A stretch of 35,935 nucleotides of DNA from Chara braunii (taxonomy: Eukaryota > Streptophyta > Charophyceae > Charales > Characeae): assembly GCA_003427395.1 (NCBI GenBank), contig BFEA01000098.1:873170-909104 (forward strand). Direction: 5' to 3'. The stretch's first letter is position 1, and each line of letters starts with the position of its first letter. The position numbers and the translations under genes were made by a program. Positions 18,876-28,632 of the stretch are shown one piece after another. The notes beneath the pieces were generated by a model that was not told the DNA's origin, did not search any database, and saw only the letters and a program-made list of their open reading frames with translations.

Positions 18876-19411
18876 TGACTTTTTGTCAAGGCTGCATACC
18901 AGGTCCCACCGGGGCCTCTTCCCCCCACCGGAACCGGGTCGGTTGGGCCGGCCGGTGGACCGTGCCGGTTACCCCCCGGTTGCCATTTGCGCATTTCGAA
19001 TGGGGGGGGGGCGTCAATTTTTTTTTGGGCCGGGAGGCCTCCAGGCCCCCAAAACAATCGGACCCTGTCCGGTAGGGCCGCCTAAATCTTGAAAAACTGG
19101 CGGCCTATCTGGACTGTCGATCTCGTGAGATCGGTGGCCCAGATAGGCAGCCTGTTTTTGAACATTCGGAACATAGGCCGTCGTTCAACCACCCTCCTGC
19201 CTCCCAACTCCCGCCGCTTTGGAGATGTGCACCCCGTTCACTTTGGACGTCGAACGCGAACGAGGTGGAGACGTTGCCGCCCAGCCCCCGTCTGCCTTAG
19301 CCTCCACAGATTCACCATCACCCTGCCCCGCCGTCGAGCTTTCCCTCCACCAATAAGCATCTTCTTCTTCTTCTGGTGAAGCTCTGGAGCGGGGACTTCT
19401 GCCCTGCGTTG

Positions 19412-19413
<2 letters not shown>
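18876..19413. other. GC-rich, foldback-containing intergenic region
   Basis: A GC-rich stretch with G and C runs (18890-19080) and T-runs is followed by an inverted repeat at 19092-19159. No gene recognised; a short TTC microsatellite occurs near 19363-19375. Possibly a MITE remnant or a LINE 3' tail. Confidence 0.5.
19092..19159. repeat. Nested inverted repeat (hairpin)
   Basis: Arms of 21 bases (19092-19112 and 19139-19159) pair at 19 positions, and GATCTC-GT-GAGATC (19119-19132) forms a second perfect stem inside. It could form a two-tier hairpin. Confidence 0.85.

Positions 19414-19499
<86 letters not shown>
19414..19499. repeat. (GA)n microsatellite abutting the element 2 LTR
   Basis: The GA run ends exactly where the 3' LTR of element 2 begins (TGTTGC at 19500). 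Confidence 0.97.
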
Positions 19500-19501
<2 letters not shown>

Positions 19502-19936
19502 TTGCATACTAGTGAATACTTCAACAAGTATGGGCAGAACCAAAGATTTACCAATATAGGATGAGCATGTATGCAGCGGAAGTCTGAGAAATGGACTGAC
19601 TCACATAGACTGGACTCATCCAGATATCACTCAACACACAAGCAATCGGAGATGGTAGGGTCTGAAGCCAATCATAGACGATGCTTCGGGCCCCGTACAA
19701 CCATACACAGATGAAAGGTGGGAGGAGAGACGATGGAGGTGGGAGGTATAGGCAGCGCCAAATGTCACCGAGATAGAATCCAGAAGGTCACCGATATGGT
19801 GGTCCAAAATGTCACTGAACGAAGATCAGAATGTCGTGGACAATAAGTCACCAATGTCGGAGGTACAAGTCCTTATGTAACCGGTGAAGTCCAAACACTG
19901 ATCTCTGTCCAACTTGTATCAAAGTCTCCAATCTGA

Positions 19937-19959
19937 AGAAGAAGAAGAAGAAGAAGAAG

Positions 19960-19990
<31 letters not shown>

Positions 19991-19992
19991 CT

Positions 19993-20027
<35 letters not shown>

Positions 20028-20060
20028 AGAAGAAGAAGAAGAAGAAGAAGAAGAAGAGGG
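19937..20060. repeat. (GAA)n microsatellite in element 2 3' LTR
   Basis: A GAA/AAG triplet run with a few interruptions, carried within the LTR and repeated at 29121-29222 in the other LTR, where its length differs. Poly-Glu or poly-Ser/Leu frames across it are not genes. Confidence 0.95.
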
Positions 20061-20329
20061 AGAAGAAGAAGAGAGTTGGGAAGAGGGCGAGTAGCCTCAC
20101 ACCTAACCTGCAGTTGGCAAGCTGGCGCCTTGGCTGTGGCGGGAGGCCTACTGCAAGTCGCTGGAGCTATGGCTCCCCGCTGTCTACCAGGTAAGTCCTC
20201 CTCGCTCCGCCTCACTCCTACTAGGCAGCAGTGTGCTAAGCTTAGCAGTGCTGCCCTTAGCGCTGTGCTGAACCCGAAATAGCGCAGCGCTAACGCTGGC
20301 TGCTGCTGCTGTTCCCAACCTGTGAGAAT

Positions 20330-20497
20330 GGCCGCTGGACCGGTCTAAGTACCGTCCAGCGGCCGGTCGGCCTCGATGTTGGCCTCTTGCACCGTGGGCT
20401 GAACCGTCGAAATGACCGTTCAGCTCAGACCGGCGGGCGGCAGCCTCAAGAGCGCCGCCAGGCCCAAACGGTCATGTCGTTTGGGCCAACCTTGGTC
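20330..20497. repeat. Cluster of perfect inverted repeats in element 2 LTR
   Basis: Three successive potential hairpins lie here: GGCCGCTGGAC with GTCCAGCGGCC (from about 20330), GGCGGC with GCCGCC (about 20439-20460), and GGCCCAAACG with CGTTTGGGCC (about 20460-20488). The same hairpins recur in the 5' LTR with a few substitutions. Confidence 0.8.
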
Positions 20498-20629
20498 AGC
20501 GCCAACCGGTGGCCTAACAGGGCCTACCGGGAGAAAAAGGCCTGGCCTTTGGCGAGGCCGGCCTGGGTACCCCTTGAACCAATATGTCGGGCCTGTGAAG
20601 GCCCGTGTGAAGTCGCAGAATGTAACACA

Positions 20630-20640
20630 CTCCCCCCCTT
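20630..20640 (-). other. Polypurine tract of element 2
   Basis: AAGGGGGGGAG on the element strand sits directly before the 3' LTR start TGTGTTAC, a textbook plus-strand priming site. Confidence 0.93.
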
Positions 20641-20651
20641 AAAAGACCGAG

Positions 20652-21512
20652 CTACCTGCGAGGGCGAAGTTGTCTGTCAGATACCTGGGTGGGTTGGGTG
20701 GGACGAACTTTGTCCTTGGCAAGTCTCCGGTTCTCGTAATCGGAAAAGATGAGTGGTGCAGATGCCTGTAAGTCTGCGTGGGAGATCCAACGAGTGTCAT
20801 CCGGGTCACATTGCTTGAAGGTGAGTTGATATTGCATTGGCTTGTTGCCAAACTTGCGATGCATGATGACACGGTCGACTTCCTGATGGCCGCCCATAGA
20901 GGGCGGATCCTGTGATCGTCTGCCCGGGAACTCGTCTGCGGATGGTGGCGTATAGACAGCCAGCTTCAACGCATGGAAGACCGGGTGCACGCGGAGGTGC
21001 GGAGGGATGGCAATCACCAACGAAGGACCTACAGGGTCGTCGCGTTCGGCAAAAATTACCTTCCATGGTCCAAACCATTTCGGGAGGAGTTTGCGCGAGA
21101 TGTCCTACTCTAGCGCGAATTCCTCAGCGAGGACCCAAACAAGGTCTCCTTCACGGAGAGGACATGGGAGTCGACGTCGGTTAGCTTGCTGCTGCATGCA
21201 GATATGAGCCTTTTGCATGTTCGCGCGGGCTTTGATCAGCAAGTCCCGGTACTTCCGAACGGAAGCGGGAGAGCAAGCGACGTCGATGTCCGCGGCCCGT
21301 GGTAGAAGAAGATCGGCAAAGACTCGGGCTTTCTCTCCACCGTGGTGCAACTCAAATGGAGTGATCAGATCGTCGGGTGCACCGAAGTGTTATAGGCGAA
21401 CTCGATGTCGGGAAGCCGGTCAACCCAATCTTTCTGGTCGGGACGGATGAGTGTACGTAACATTATTTGAGCGGTCTGATGCACTCGTTCCAACTGCCCA
21501 TCCGTCTGCGCT
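20652..21512 (-). pseudogene. Element 2 integrase C-terminal part with chromodomain-like end
   Basis: Starting right after the deletion junction, the frames read QTDGQLERVHQTAQIM (with the Glu of the D,D,E triad), then FAYNTSVHPT, EGDLVWVLAEEF, IPPHLRVHPVFHALKL, and a chromodomain-like end (QYQLTFKQ, DTRWISHADLQ). The zinc-binding region and both catalytic Asp residues are absent. Frames change near 21380 and 21080, and a stop follows AEEFALE (near 21105). The last frame (21020-20652) ends 12 bases before the polypurine tract, as is normal for the pol end. Confidence 0.88.
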
Positions 21513-21913
21513 CATGCGGTAAATGCATCCACGAGGAGGGACGGCACCCGCCTCGAGAGTAATCTCGTGACGTATGGGCCACTCCGGAACCGTTCCGGTG
21601 GGATCCTCGAAGACGTCTCCATATCCATCTAAGAGGTGAGTAACACGTGGGTCCGGTGGCGACGCGGCTGGTTCGTCCGTCGAGGGGAGGGCATGTAGAA
21701 AAACAACGCCCATCTCCTCTACGTCATTCTGAGCTATGGCGTCGGGAATCCTGGCGACGGAAACCACGTGACAAGCAATCGAAGTGTGAGGGGTTGCGAC
21801 CGTACATGGGACTAACACTCCGTTCCGATCACGTATGTGAACGGTTCGATCATGGAAGTTTACCGGATGGTCGGCGCTACGCAACCAGGACATGCCTGGA
21901 ATCATGTCAAACC
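21513..21913 (-). pseudogene. Element 2 protease end and start of RT
   Basis: Begins with FDMIPGMSWL, the final strand of the retroviral-type protease, then continues through a linker to HLLDGYGDVFEDPTG and GCIYRMS, the conserved start of Ty3/gypsy RT (the YRMSPxE motif). The next codons already belong to integrase, so everything from the RT fingers to the middle of the integrase core was deleted. The right edge is the poly(A) end of the inserted sequence. Confidence 0.88.
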
Positions 21914-22127
21914 ATTTTTTTTTTTATTTATTTTTTTTTAAAACGGGCCCAGGGCCCAAGGCTGATATTATCAATAAGATAATTGAGGCCGGGGTCCTCA
22001 CAGTCTACCCGGAGTAACCGAACCCAGCTTGCTGAGAACCGGGCTCAGCGTCCCACCTCTGAAACTTATGATTATGATGATAGTAAATGCTGATAGAATT
22101 ACTACTGATGATGATTAGTATATCAGC

Positions 22128-22780
22128 CCTTCTGACCTCCTACTCTTGGATCAACTCCTNACCCCCCTGTATCAGGACATNGTACTCAGAGACAATACCA
22201 GCCTAACCGATCTCCTCCATAGCTGTTNTGTTCTCACCGCATAGCAGCCCCCCCTGTTCGCCACTGGATTGCCTTCCTCCCTCGGCAAACCCCAGATCTC
22301 TCTACAAGGCCTCATGCCCCCGCCAATTGCAGGTTACAGGGCGATGCCCCAGCTCCGGCCAGCGTCGTTCTGGCATCAGCAAACCAGGGGCACAGAACAG
22401 AACAACTCAGCTGACATCCGTCATGGTTCGACCATCTCTTAATTCTATGTCCCAGATGCGAAAGAAGGCTAGATGCTGTCCAAAGCCAGAACACCAGAAT
22501 GCCTAATATAACCTACAACACTTCTGACCTCCTAATCCTGATACCTTCCTAACCCTTTCTATACCAAGATATTACATCTTAGAGATAATACCCTCCTAAC
22601 CAAAATTCTGCCATAACTGACCTGTTCTCGCCACCTAGACTATCCCTGCCCCCCTAGGTTGTCAAGGCAGCTCCCCCTGTTCTCCACTAGATTGCTTTCC
22701 GCCCTCAGCAAATCCCCAGATCTCTCTACAAGGCCTCACGCTCCTGCCAAATGCAGGTTACAGGGCGACACCCCAGCTCC
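22128..22780. repeat. Diverged tandem duplication inside the insertion
   Basis: CTTCTGACCTCCTA recurs about 390 bases later, and CCCAGATCTCTCTACAAGGC with CAGGTTACAGGGCGA recurs about 425 bases later, in the same order. Both copies extend through CAGCTCCGGCCAGCGTCGTT. Single Ns occur in the first copy. Confidence 0.8.
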
Positions 22781-23680
22781 GGCCAGCGTCGTTCCGGTAT
22801 AGGCAAACAGGAGCACAGAACAAATCGACACAGCAGAAATCGATCTAGATTCGATCCTCCCTGAGATCCAATATCCTAAATAAAGAAATGACTCAGAAGC
22901 CACCAAGAAAATCAGAAACCAGAAAGCGTCTTATTTCTCAGAAGATGATGATACGATACCTAAAATTAATCTTTCCCCCCCCCTTCATTCCACCCTATCC
23001 CACTGCTGCCTCCGCTGAAACGGATTACCCTCATTACAGGCATCCCATCACAGCCCCAACCTGGGACAGTACCATCGTCCCCCCCCCTTTCCAAAAGGGC
23101 ATACAGTTCCCTTCCAAAGTGTACCCCTTCACACCTCTTACCTTAGACTGCCCCCGCTGGTGTGAGTAACCCCACCGCCAACCCCAGAATAAGGCAACCC
23201 TCAGAATCTGCTCACACCCCCTCCAAGGCTACACTTCCCACCATGTGTCACCCCTGCAGAGTGAAGCTCTCCCCCGAACCTCCACTTTCCAGTGTTTCCA
23301 CCTATCAACATTAGACTGCGAAACTCAGAGAGGAGACATGTCAACTGTTATTTCGAAATACCAACTTATACTAGAGAAAAATTCCAGTGATTTTCGAAAA
23401 AGAAAATGAAACGGAAAATGAAAATCGAAAATTAGGACTTTAGGCATTAAGAAATTGATACATAAACAAAAATTCGAAATATTGTGATATAGAATCAGGA
23501 ATTCAGAAATTCAGAATTTAGGATTTTTAGAAAATGAAAAATTAAAACTTACAAAAAACAGGTATACAAAATAGAAATTTCGCAATGATTTTAAGGTATG
23601 TAAAATACCTTTTTATGCTAATTATATGGAAAATATGGAAAAAGGAGAAAAACGACCAATCATGTTTGAGACTGTAGATA

Positions 23681-23772
23681 GGAAATTAGTTAAGAAATTA
23701 ATTTAAGAAAATTAGCTCAGAAATTAATTTGAGAAAATTAGCTAAGAAATTAATTTGAGAAAATTAGCTCAG
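23681..23772. repeat. AT-rich ~28-bp tandem repeat
   Basis: Three to four units built on AAGAAATTAATTTGAGAAAA followed by TTAGCT occur in succession within an AT-rich stretch (23340-23860). Confidence 0.8.
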
Positions 23773-23974
23773 ATCCTAATAAGATTATAATAAGATAATA
23801 CTATTATTACATTATTAATAGATTAAATGGCACCTATGCTCAATGCTGTTATTAATGCAGATAAAGATGATGACAATAGGATGACGACTGCCCTAATCCA
23901 ATGAGCCACTGTTGTGAGTCGAACAAAAAGCCTTCCCCTGCCCCCCTCCTTCCCCGCCCCCTCTCTCCCTCCTC

Positions 23975-24476
23975 NNNNNNNNNNNNNNNNNNNNNNNNNN
24001 NNNNNNNNNNNNNNNNNNNNNNNNNNNNNNNNNNNNNNNNNNNNNNNNNNNNNNNNNNNNNNNNNNNNNNNNNNNNNNNNNNNNNNNNNNNNNNNNNNNN
24101 NNNNNNNNNNNNNNNNNNNNNNNNNNNNNNNNNNNNNNNNNNNNNNNNNNNNNNNNNNNNNNNNNNNNNNNNNNNNNNNNNNNNNNNNNNNNNNNNNNNN
24201 NNNNNNNNNNNNNNNNNNNNNNNNNNNNNNNNNNNNNNNNNNNNNNNNNNNNNNNNNNNNNNNNNNNNNNNNNNNNNNNNNNNNNNNNNNNNNNNNNNNN
24301 NNNNNNNNNNNNNNNNNNNNNNNNNNNNNNNNNNNNNNNNNNNNNNNNNNNNNNNNNNNNNNNNNNNNNNNNNNNNNNNNNNNNNNNNNNNNNNNNNNNN
24401 NNNNNNNNNNNNNNNNNNNNNNNNNNNNNNNNNNNNNNNNNNNNNNNNNNNNNNNNNNNNNNNNNNNNNNNNNNNN
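23975..24476. other. Assembly gap (502 N)
   Basis: Unknown sequence, flanked by C-rich low-complexity sequence on both sides. Any open frame crossing it is meaningless. Confidence 0.99.
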
Positions 24477-24702
24477 CCCCCAATCCATCCCCCCGCCACA
24501 TCCTACTCTGGTTGTCTCGTTGTCTGTTCGCGCAGAACCTCCATTTCGAAGTAGCAATCGGAATAGACCAACGAAGAAGAATCTATCAAGAGAAAAACCA
24601 GAGTAGTGACCATCAGAGAGGAGAGACGAGACGTGGAATGANNAGGGGGAAATGAAAAGTGAAGAGGAAGGGAGAGGAAAGAAGGACGAGCCGTGTCAGG
24701 GG

Positions 24703-24709
24703 TGAAGAC

Positions 24710-24747
<38 letters not shown>

Positions 24748-24835
24748 CAACCGTGCCAATGGTGATGATGATGACGATGATCGCCCGCTGATTTCCAACT
24801 GGCCTCCGCTCCAAATGATGATGATGATGATGACG
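24703..24835. repeat. (GAT)n microsatellites
   Basis: Short GAT/ATG triplet arrays at about 24709-24747, 24761-24781 and 24816-24832. His, Asp, Ser or Ile runs in the six frames come from these arrays. Confidence 0.9.
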
Positions 24836-25275
24836 CGTCGAATAAGATAATGTCGACTCTATTAACACACTCGCCTCCTCCACCTTTTATCTCCCGCCAG
24901 CATGCACGTCCAACTGTCTGCGATAGAGTAACCCATCGCCCACTGATTCCCCTTTTTTCCACGAGACCCCCCTCTGCACCATAAACCCGCTATGGCTGCT
25001 TCGAGGTAACGTACACATTGCCCGGAGATGTCGTGCAGTCCTTGGCTACCTCTCGCCACGTCAGAAAAGGCAGCTATGGAGGCCACTCACGCTTCTGCCC
25101 AGCAGCAACCAGCGTCTAACACGCACGTTTCCCCGCGCGCACGCATTCTGCCCTGGTCCATCCTCGCGAGCGTTGGCAAGCGCGTCACCCAAGCGCGCCA
25201 TCCCGACAAGATAGCGGGGGCGCAGCGCTCCCGATAGCACTGCGCCCCCCATGTGTGCATCAATTAAGCAGCCTA

Positions 25276-26016
25276 GTTGCCTAGTTCCCGGAATTTTGGT
25301 GTCGAGGATAATGAAAGACACCGGCTCGCATGCAAGGGGCGCAAAGTATACCGGTACGCCGTCAATGCATCGGTTGATCGACTTTTGCGTGCGGCCATCT
25401 GCGAGTGTAACTTGCGTAGGTTGCGTCTTCCTTCGAACGCGCGGGCCGTAAAGGCTTGGCTCATGAAGTTGCAAGACGCTCCGCAATCAATCAAGGCACT
25501 GCAGGTTGCCTTTCCGATTTGAATGTGGATATAGAGGAAAGGAGCATCGGTCTCAACGTACCTTTGGGTGGCGTACTCGCGGTCAATCTTCGCAAGAGAG
25601 GAGCGGAGATCGACAACCGATACTCCGTCGTTCATCAACGGAGCTGGTACTGCAGCCTGCAAGTAGGAGTGTAGATTTGCCATCAAGGTGTTACAATGCG
25701 TCTTTGGCAAGGATCCGGTCGAGGGTAGAGGCATCCAAGCGAAGTCCTCTCTCGTGAGCGGGTCAAGCTCCTCAAGTCTTGACCACGCCGTCGACTCCTC
25801 GGAAATCAGTGGCGAACTGACCGATTCACTTGCCGACGGTGTACAAGTTGCGCATACGCTATCTAAGTGCACGTGGCTAGGCTGGTCCAATGGTGAAATC
25901 AGCTGGGCGGCATAATCCTCGTATGTATCATGAGAATCAGCGACTAACGCATGCTCCCCGGTAGTGATATCGGTTGCTAGCAAGGCAACCGGTTCCGACG
26001 GAGTGAGGAGAGGCAT
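25276..26016 (-). pseudogene. Element 2 protease, N-terminal part with active site
   Basis: The frame from 26016 has a Ser/Thr/Asp-rich linker of about 110 residues, then FLYIHIQIGKATCSALIDCGASCNFMS. The LIDCGAS stretch is the retropepsin active-site loop with Cys in place of Ser/Thr. After one frame change (near 25430) it continues VTLADGRTQ, IDGVPVYFAPLACEPVSFIILDTK and then meets the insertion. In the intact element it would process gag-pol. A different frame from gag suggests programmed frameshifting or an indel; I cannot tell which. The segment 17540-18438 duplicates its first part. Confidence 0.9.
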
Positions 26017-26036
26017 CGCCCCTCTCCGTGCGCAAC

Positions 26037-27798
26037 TCAGTTTCCCGAGCTAGCTGGACAGGGTGCCTTTGCCTTGCCCTTGTCCGAGCATCGTGCGGTA
26101 GTGTGGTTTACACTATTGCACCAAAGGCAATATCCGTACCGTTCACGAAGGTCAAATACTTCCTTGGGAATGTTGTATGTCGTCCATGGTTGCTGCCCAG
26201 TTCCCGTCGATGTCATCACTTGTGTCGCCTTGTTCTTCCGAACTCTCTTGGGACGCTTCGGCGGGAGCGCTGCGACAACTCCTCCATCACTCGAGGATGC
26301 TGTTGCAGCGTGGAGATCTATCGAATCATCAGGAATCACTGCATTGTTATGCGCCGGCCGTTGGTAGCCTTGCTTAGCCACATATTGCGGCTGGGACTGC
26401 CGTTCGTTGGCGGCCTTGTCATCCGTTTGGATGACCAGGTTCGCACGATGCAGAATGGCCTGGAATGAGGCATAGTCGTACTCGTTACCGATTGCCGACC
26501 GCAGTCCTGCGCAGGATCGCGAAAAGAATTCAGATCGTTGGTTTGGGAAGCTCAAGTCGAAGCCCGGAGTGGTTACTATCTTCTGCCACTTGATCGTCCA
26601 GTCTCGAGTTGGCATGTTCCCTTGCGAGTTGGAGTAGACCTCGTTCATGGCCGCCTTTATGACGTTGCGGACCATGAATCGAGTGTTCCACATTTGTTCG
26701 AACTGCTCCCACGTAATGTGCATGTGCAGTTGGGCGATGGTGCACCCCAGATTGGCCGCGGTGTGGTTCATCCATGCTTGTGCTCCTCCAATGAGTTGGA
26801 GGTAGAGTGCCTTCATCATATCCTCGTCCGACACGTGGTGGCAGGCTGCTTCGGTGAGGAAGGCTTGCCACCATTGCAAGGCGTCGGTCTTGTTGTATTT
26901 GTCAAACTTGTTGATGTTGAAACGTGGCATCTTGTATATCTTCGCAGCGGCTTCCGGTCGTGACTCCAATTTGGTGATGGCCGTCTTGATGGCGGTCACC
27001 GTGCTGCTGATCGTGGCTGGACTGGTAAAGTCACCTAGTTCGCCGATGATGTTGACGACATGGTCGATGCGCTCCCCGAGCTGCTTCGCCGTGTCTTTCG
27101 TGCAGCCTGGCGCTGCTGAGGCCTTAGCCTCGATGTTGTTGACGCGTGTGATAGTGGTGTTCAACAGCTGGTGAAGTTGCTGCTGCTGCGTTGCTGCTGC
27201 TTTTGTCTGAGCGGTCGGTCCGCGAGCAGGTGTTCCTGCAGCATTCTGTTATTCCACATCACCACCCTCATTATGCCCAGCATTAGGTTAGCCAGGTTAC
27301 TCGTTTCTGCCTCCGCTGGTGTCGGATCCGCCTGCTCGTCCGTAGGCACAAAGATCATGCCTTGGAGTAGCATTGTCCACGGATTCTCATTTTGAATTAG
27401 GGACTCAGTGCTGGCGGCATTCCGCTTGTCTCGAGCCGTTGCATCAGCCTCAACAGTTCGCTGAGCTTGGGCTGCCGCCTCTTGGGCAAGCCGCTGACGT
27501 TCTGCTTCTGAACTTGCTGTGCTTTTGCTGTGGCGATGGCATCTGTGAAAGCCTGTACCCGCTGAAGGTAAGCTGCCAAAGTCTCGTGGTCCCCTTGGAC
27601 CGGACAGGCGGAAAGGGTCCCGGCGGTGCCCGGTACTGCAGTTGCTGCATTGGTACTGGATGCCGCTGGAGTCGTTCGCCTGCTGCGCCGTTGTTGCTGA
27701 TACTTTGGCCGTGGAGCTAGCACAGAGTGGCTGCGAACTGCGAGCCTGGCACTGCGTTGTGGCAGTGCCCCGGTGCTCTGTTCCGTCGTCATCAGCAC
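26037..27798 (-). pseudogene. Element 2 gag with zinc knuckle
   Basis: The long intact frame 27164-26037 (375 codons) carries a retrotransposon gag domain: FDKYNKTDALQWWQAFL, ALYLQLIGGAQAWMN, WEQFEQMWNTRF, WTIKWQKIV and EFFSRSCAGLRSAIG. A Lys/Arg-rich linker (PPKRPKRVRKNK) follows, then a complete CX2CX4HX4C zinc knuckle (26129-26088). Gag forms the particle and its knuckle binds the element RNA. The N-terminal Gln/Ala-rich part lies in two other frames (27798-27397 and 27373-27161), so two frame changes are needed for one gag. An internal start at 27164 would still give a protein with capsid and knuckle. Confidence 0.9.
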
Positions 27799-28616
27799 AG
27801 GCTTATGCGGTACTTGGAGACCTCGGTGTCACAGAGTACGGGGAGGGTAGGGAGGTTGGGAACAGGGGTAGAACAGATCATGCAATCCACATACAATCCC
27901 CTGTCCCACTGTGGACTGGACTCCTAATCAAAAAGAAAAGAAAAGAAAAACTTGACTTTTCCCCAAACAATTTAATTACAAAAATAATCAATAATTAATA
28001 AGAATGATGAATGATAATTAATTAAAAATCATTAATCAATAACATTTTATAATTATCAATAACAAATTTTAAATTGTCGGTCGATTAGGTATCCATTGAG
28101 ATCACCTATGGTCCGGGAGTTCACCGTTGTTAGTGAACTTCCCGGAAAGTTGCAGTTCTGAGGTAACGATTCCGAACAGTTGGCCGAACGAAAAGAAAGA
28201 ATAAAAATAATTTCGGATAGTTAGGAAAGGAGAAAATGCTTGAATTTTTGAAAAACGTGAAATTTTGGGAATTTCAACCTAACAAAGTCCGATTTTCAGA
28301 AGGCCGAAGTCCGCGGAAATTCAACAATTCAAGGGGGGGGGAAATCCGCAAAAAATTCGGACTTCAACCCTTATTTTCCGCGATTTCGCGGAATTTCTGG
28401 TTTTACGGTTCCCAAATGCGAATTTTTCCCCAACGTGAAAAAAAACCGAAATTTTTATCGCAACCCTAATTCAGTACCGAAATAAAACAGAATACCGAAT
28501 TAAAAAAAGAATTTTGCAACTTGAATGTCGATAGTTCTGGAAAAACGAATAATGTTAATTGAGCAATCTATTCCCTAATCAGAATTACCTTGTGAGCAGA
28601 TCCGTTTCATTGGTCT
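27799..28616 (-). other. Element 2 5' leader
   Basis: Between the PBS and gag. It is AT-rich, with runs such as AATTAATAAG and AATTTTTG, and has no recognisable coding content. The short open frame at 28236-28469 on the plus strand is read as chance. Confidence 0.65.
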
Positions 28617-28628
28617 GCTCCGATACCA
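28617..28628 (-). other. Primer binding site, initiator-Met tRNA (one mismatch)
   Basis: TGGTATCGGAGC on the element strand matches the iMet-tRNA 3' complement at 11 of 12 bases and lies four bases inside the 5' LTR border. Confidence 0.9.
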
Positions 28629-28632
28629 AAAC

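Larger units (their letters stand above)
19500..20629 (-). repeat. Element 2 3' LTR (1130 bp)
   Basis: Plus-strand ends are TGTTGCATACTAG and GTAACACA, so the element strand runs TGTGTTAC to GCAACA. It matches 28633-29799 except for small indels, AAG-array length and the truncation there. It contains an AAG microsatellite (about 19937-20055) and a cluster of inverted repeats (20220-20500). Confidence 0.95.
21914..25275 (-). mobile_element. Poly(A)-tailed insertion of unknown type in element 2 protease
   Basis: Splits the protease between the codons for LDTK (right side, near 25276) and FDMIPGMSW (left side, near 21905). On the minus strand its left end is an A-rich tail (about 21914-21940) preceded by GGGCCCTGGGCCCG, the layout of a retroposon 3' end formed by target-primed reverse transcription. 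About 3.36 kb with a 502-N gap. I find no reverse transcriptase or other domain in the readable part, so it may be a 5'-truncated LINE 3' end, a retroposed transcript or a nested set of repeats. A clear target duplication is not visible because both borders are A/T-rich. Confidence 0.6.

Noticed and set aside
23823-24606. Long open frames over 200 codons on both strands
   Set aside because: They consist mostly of unknown residues across the 502-N gap.
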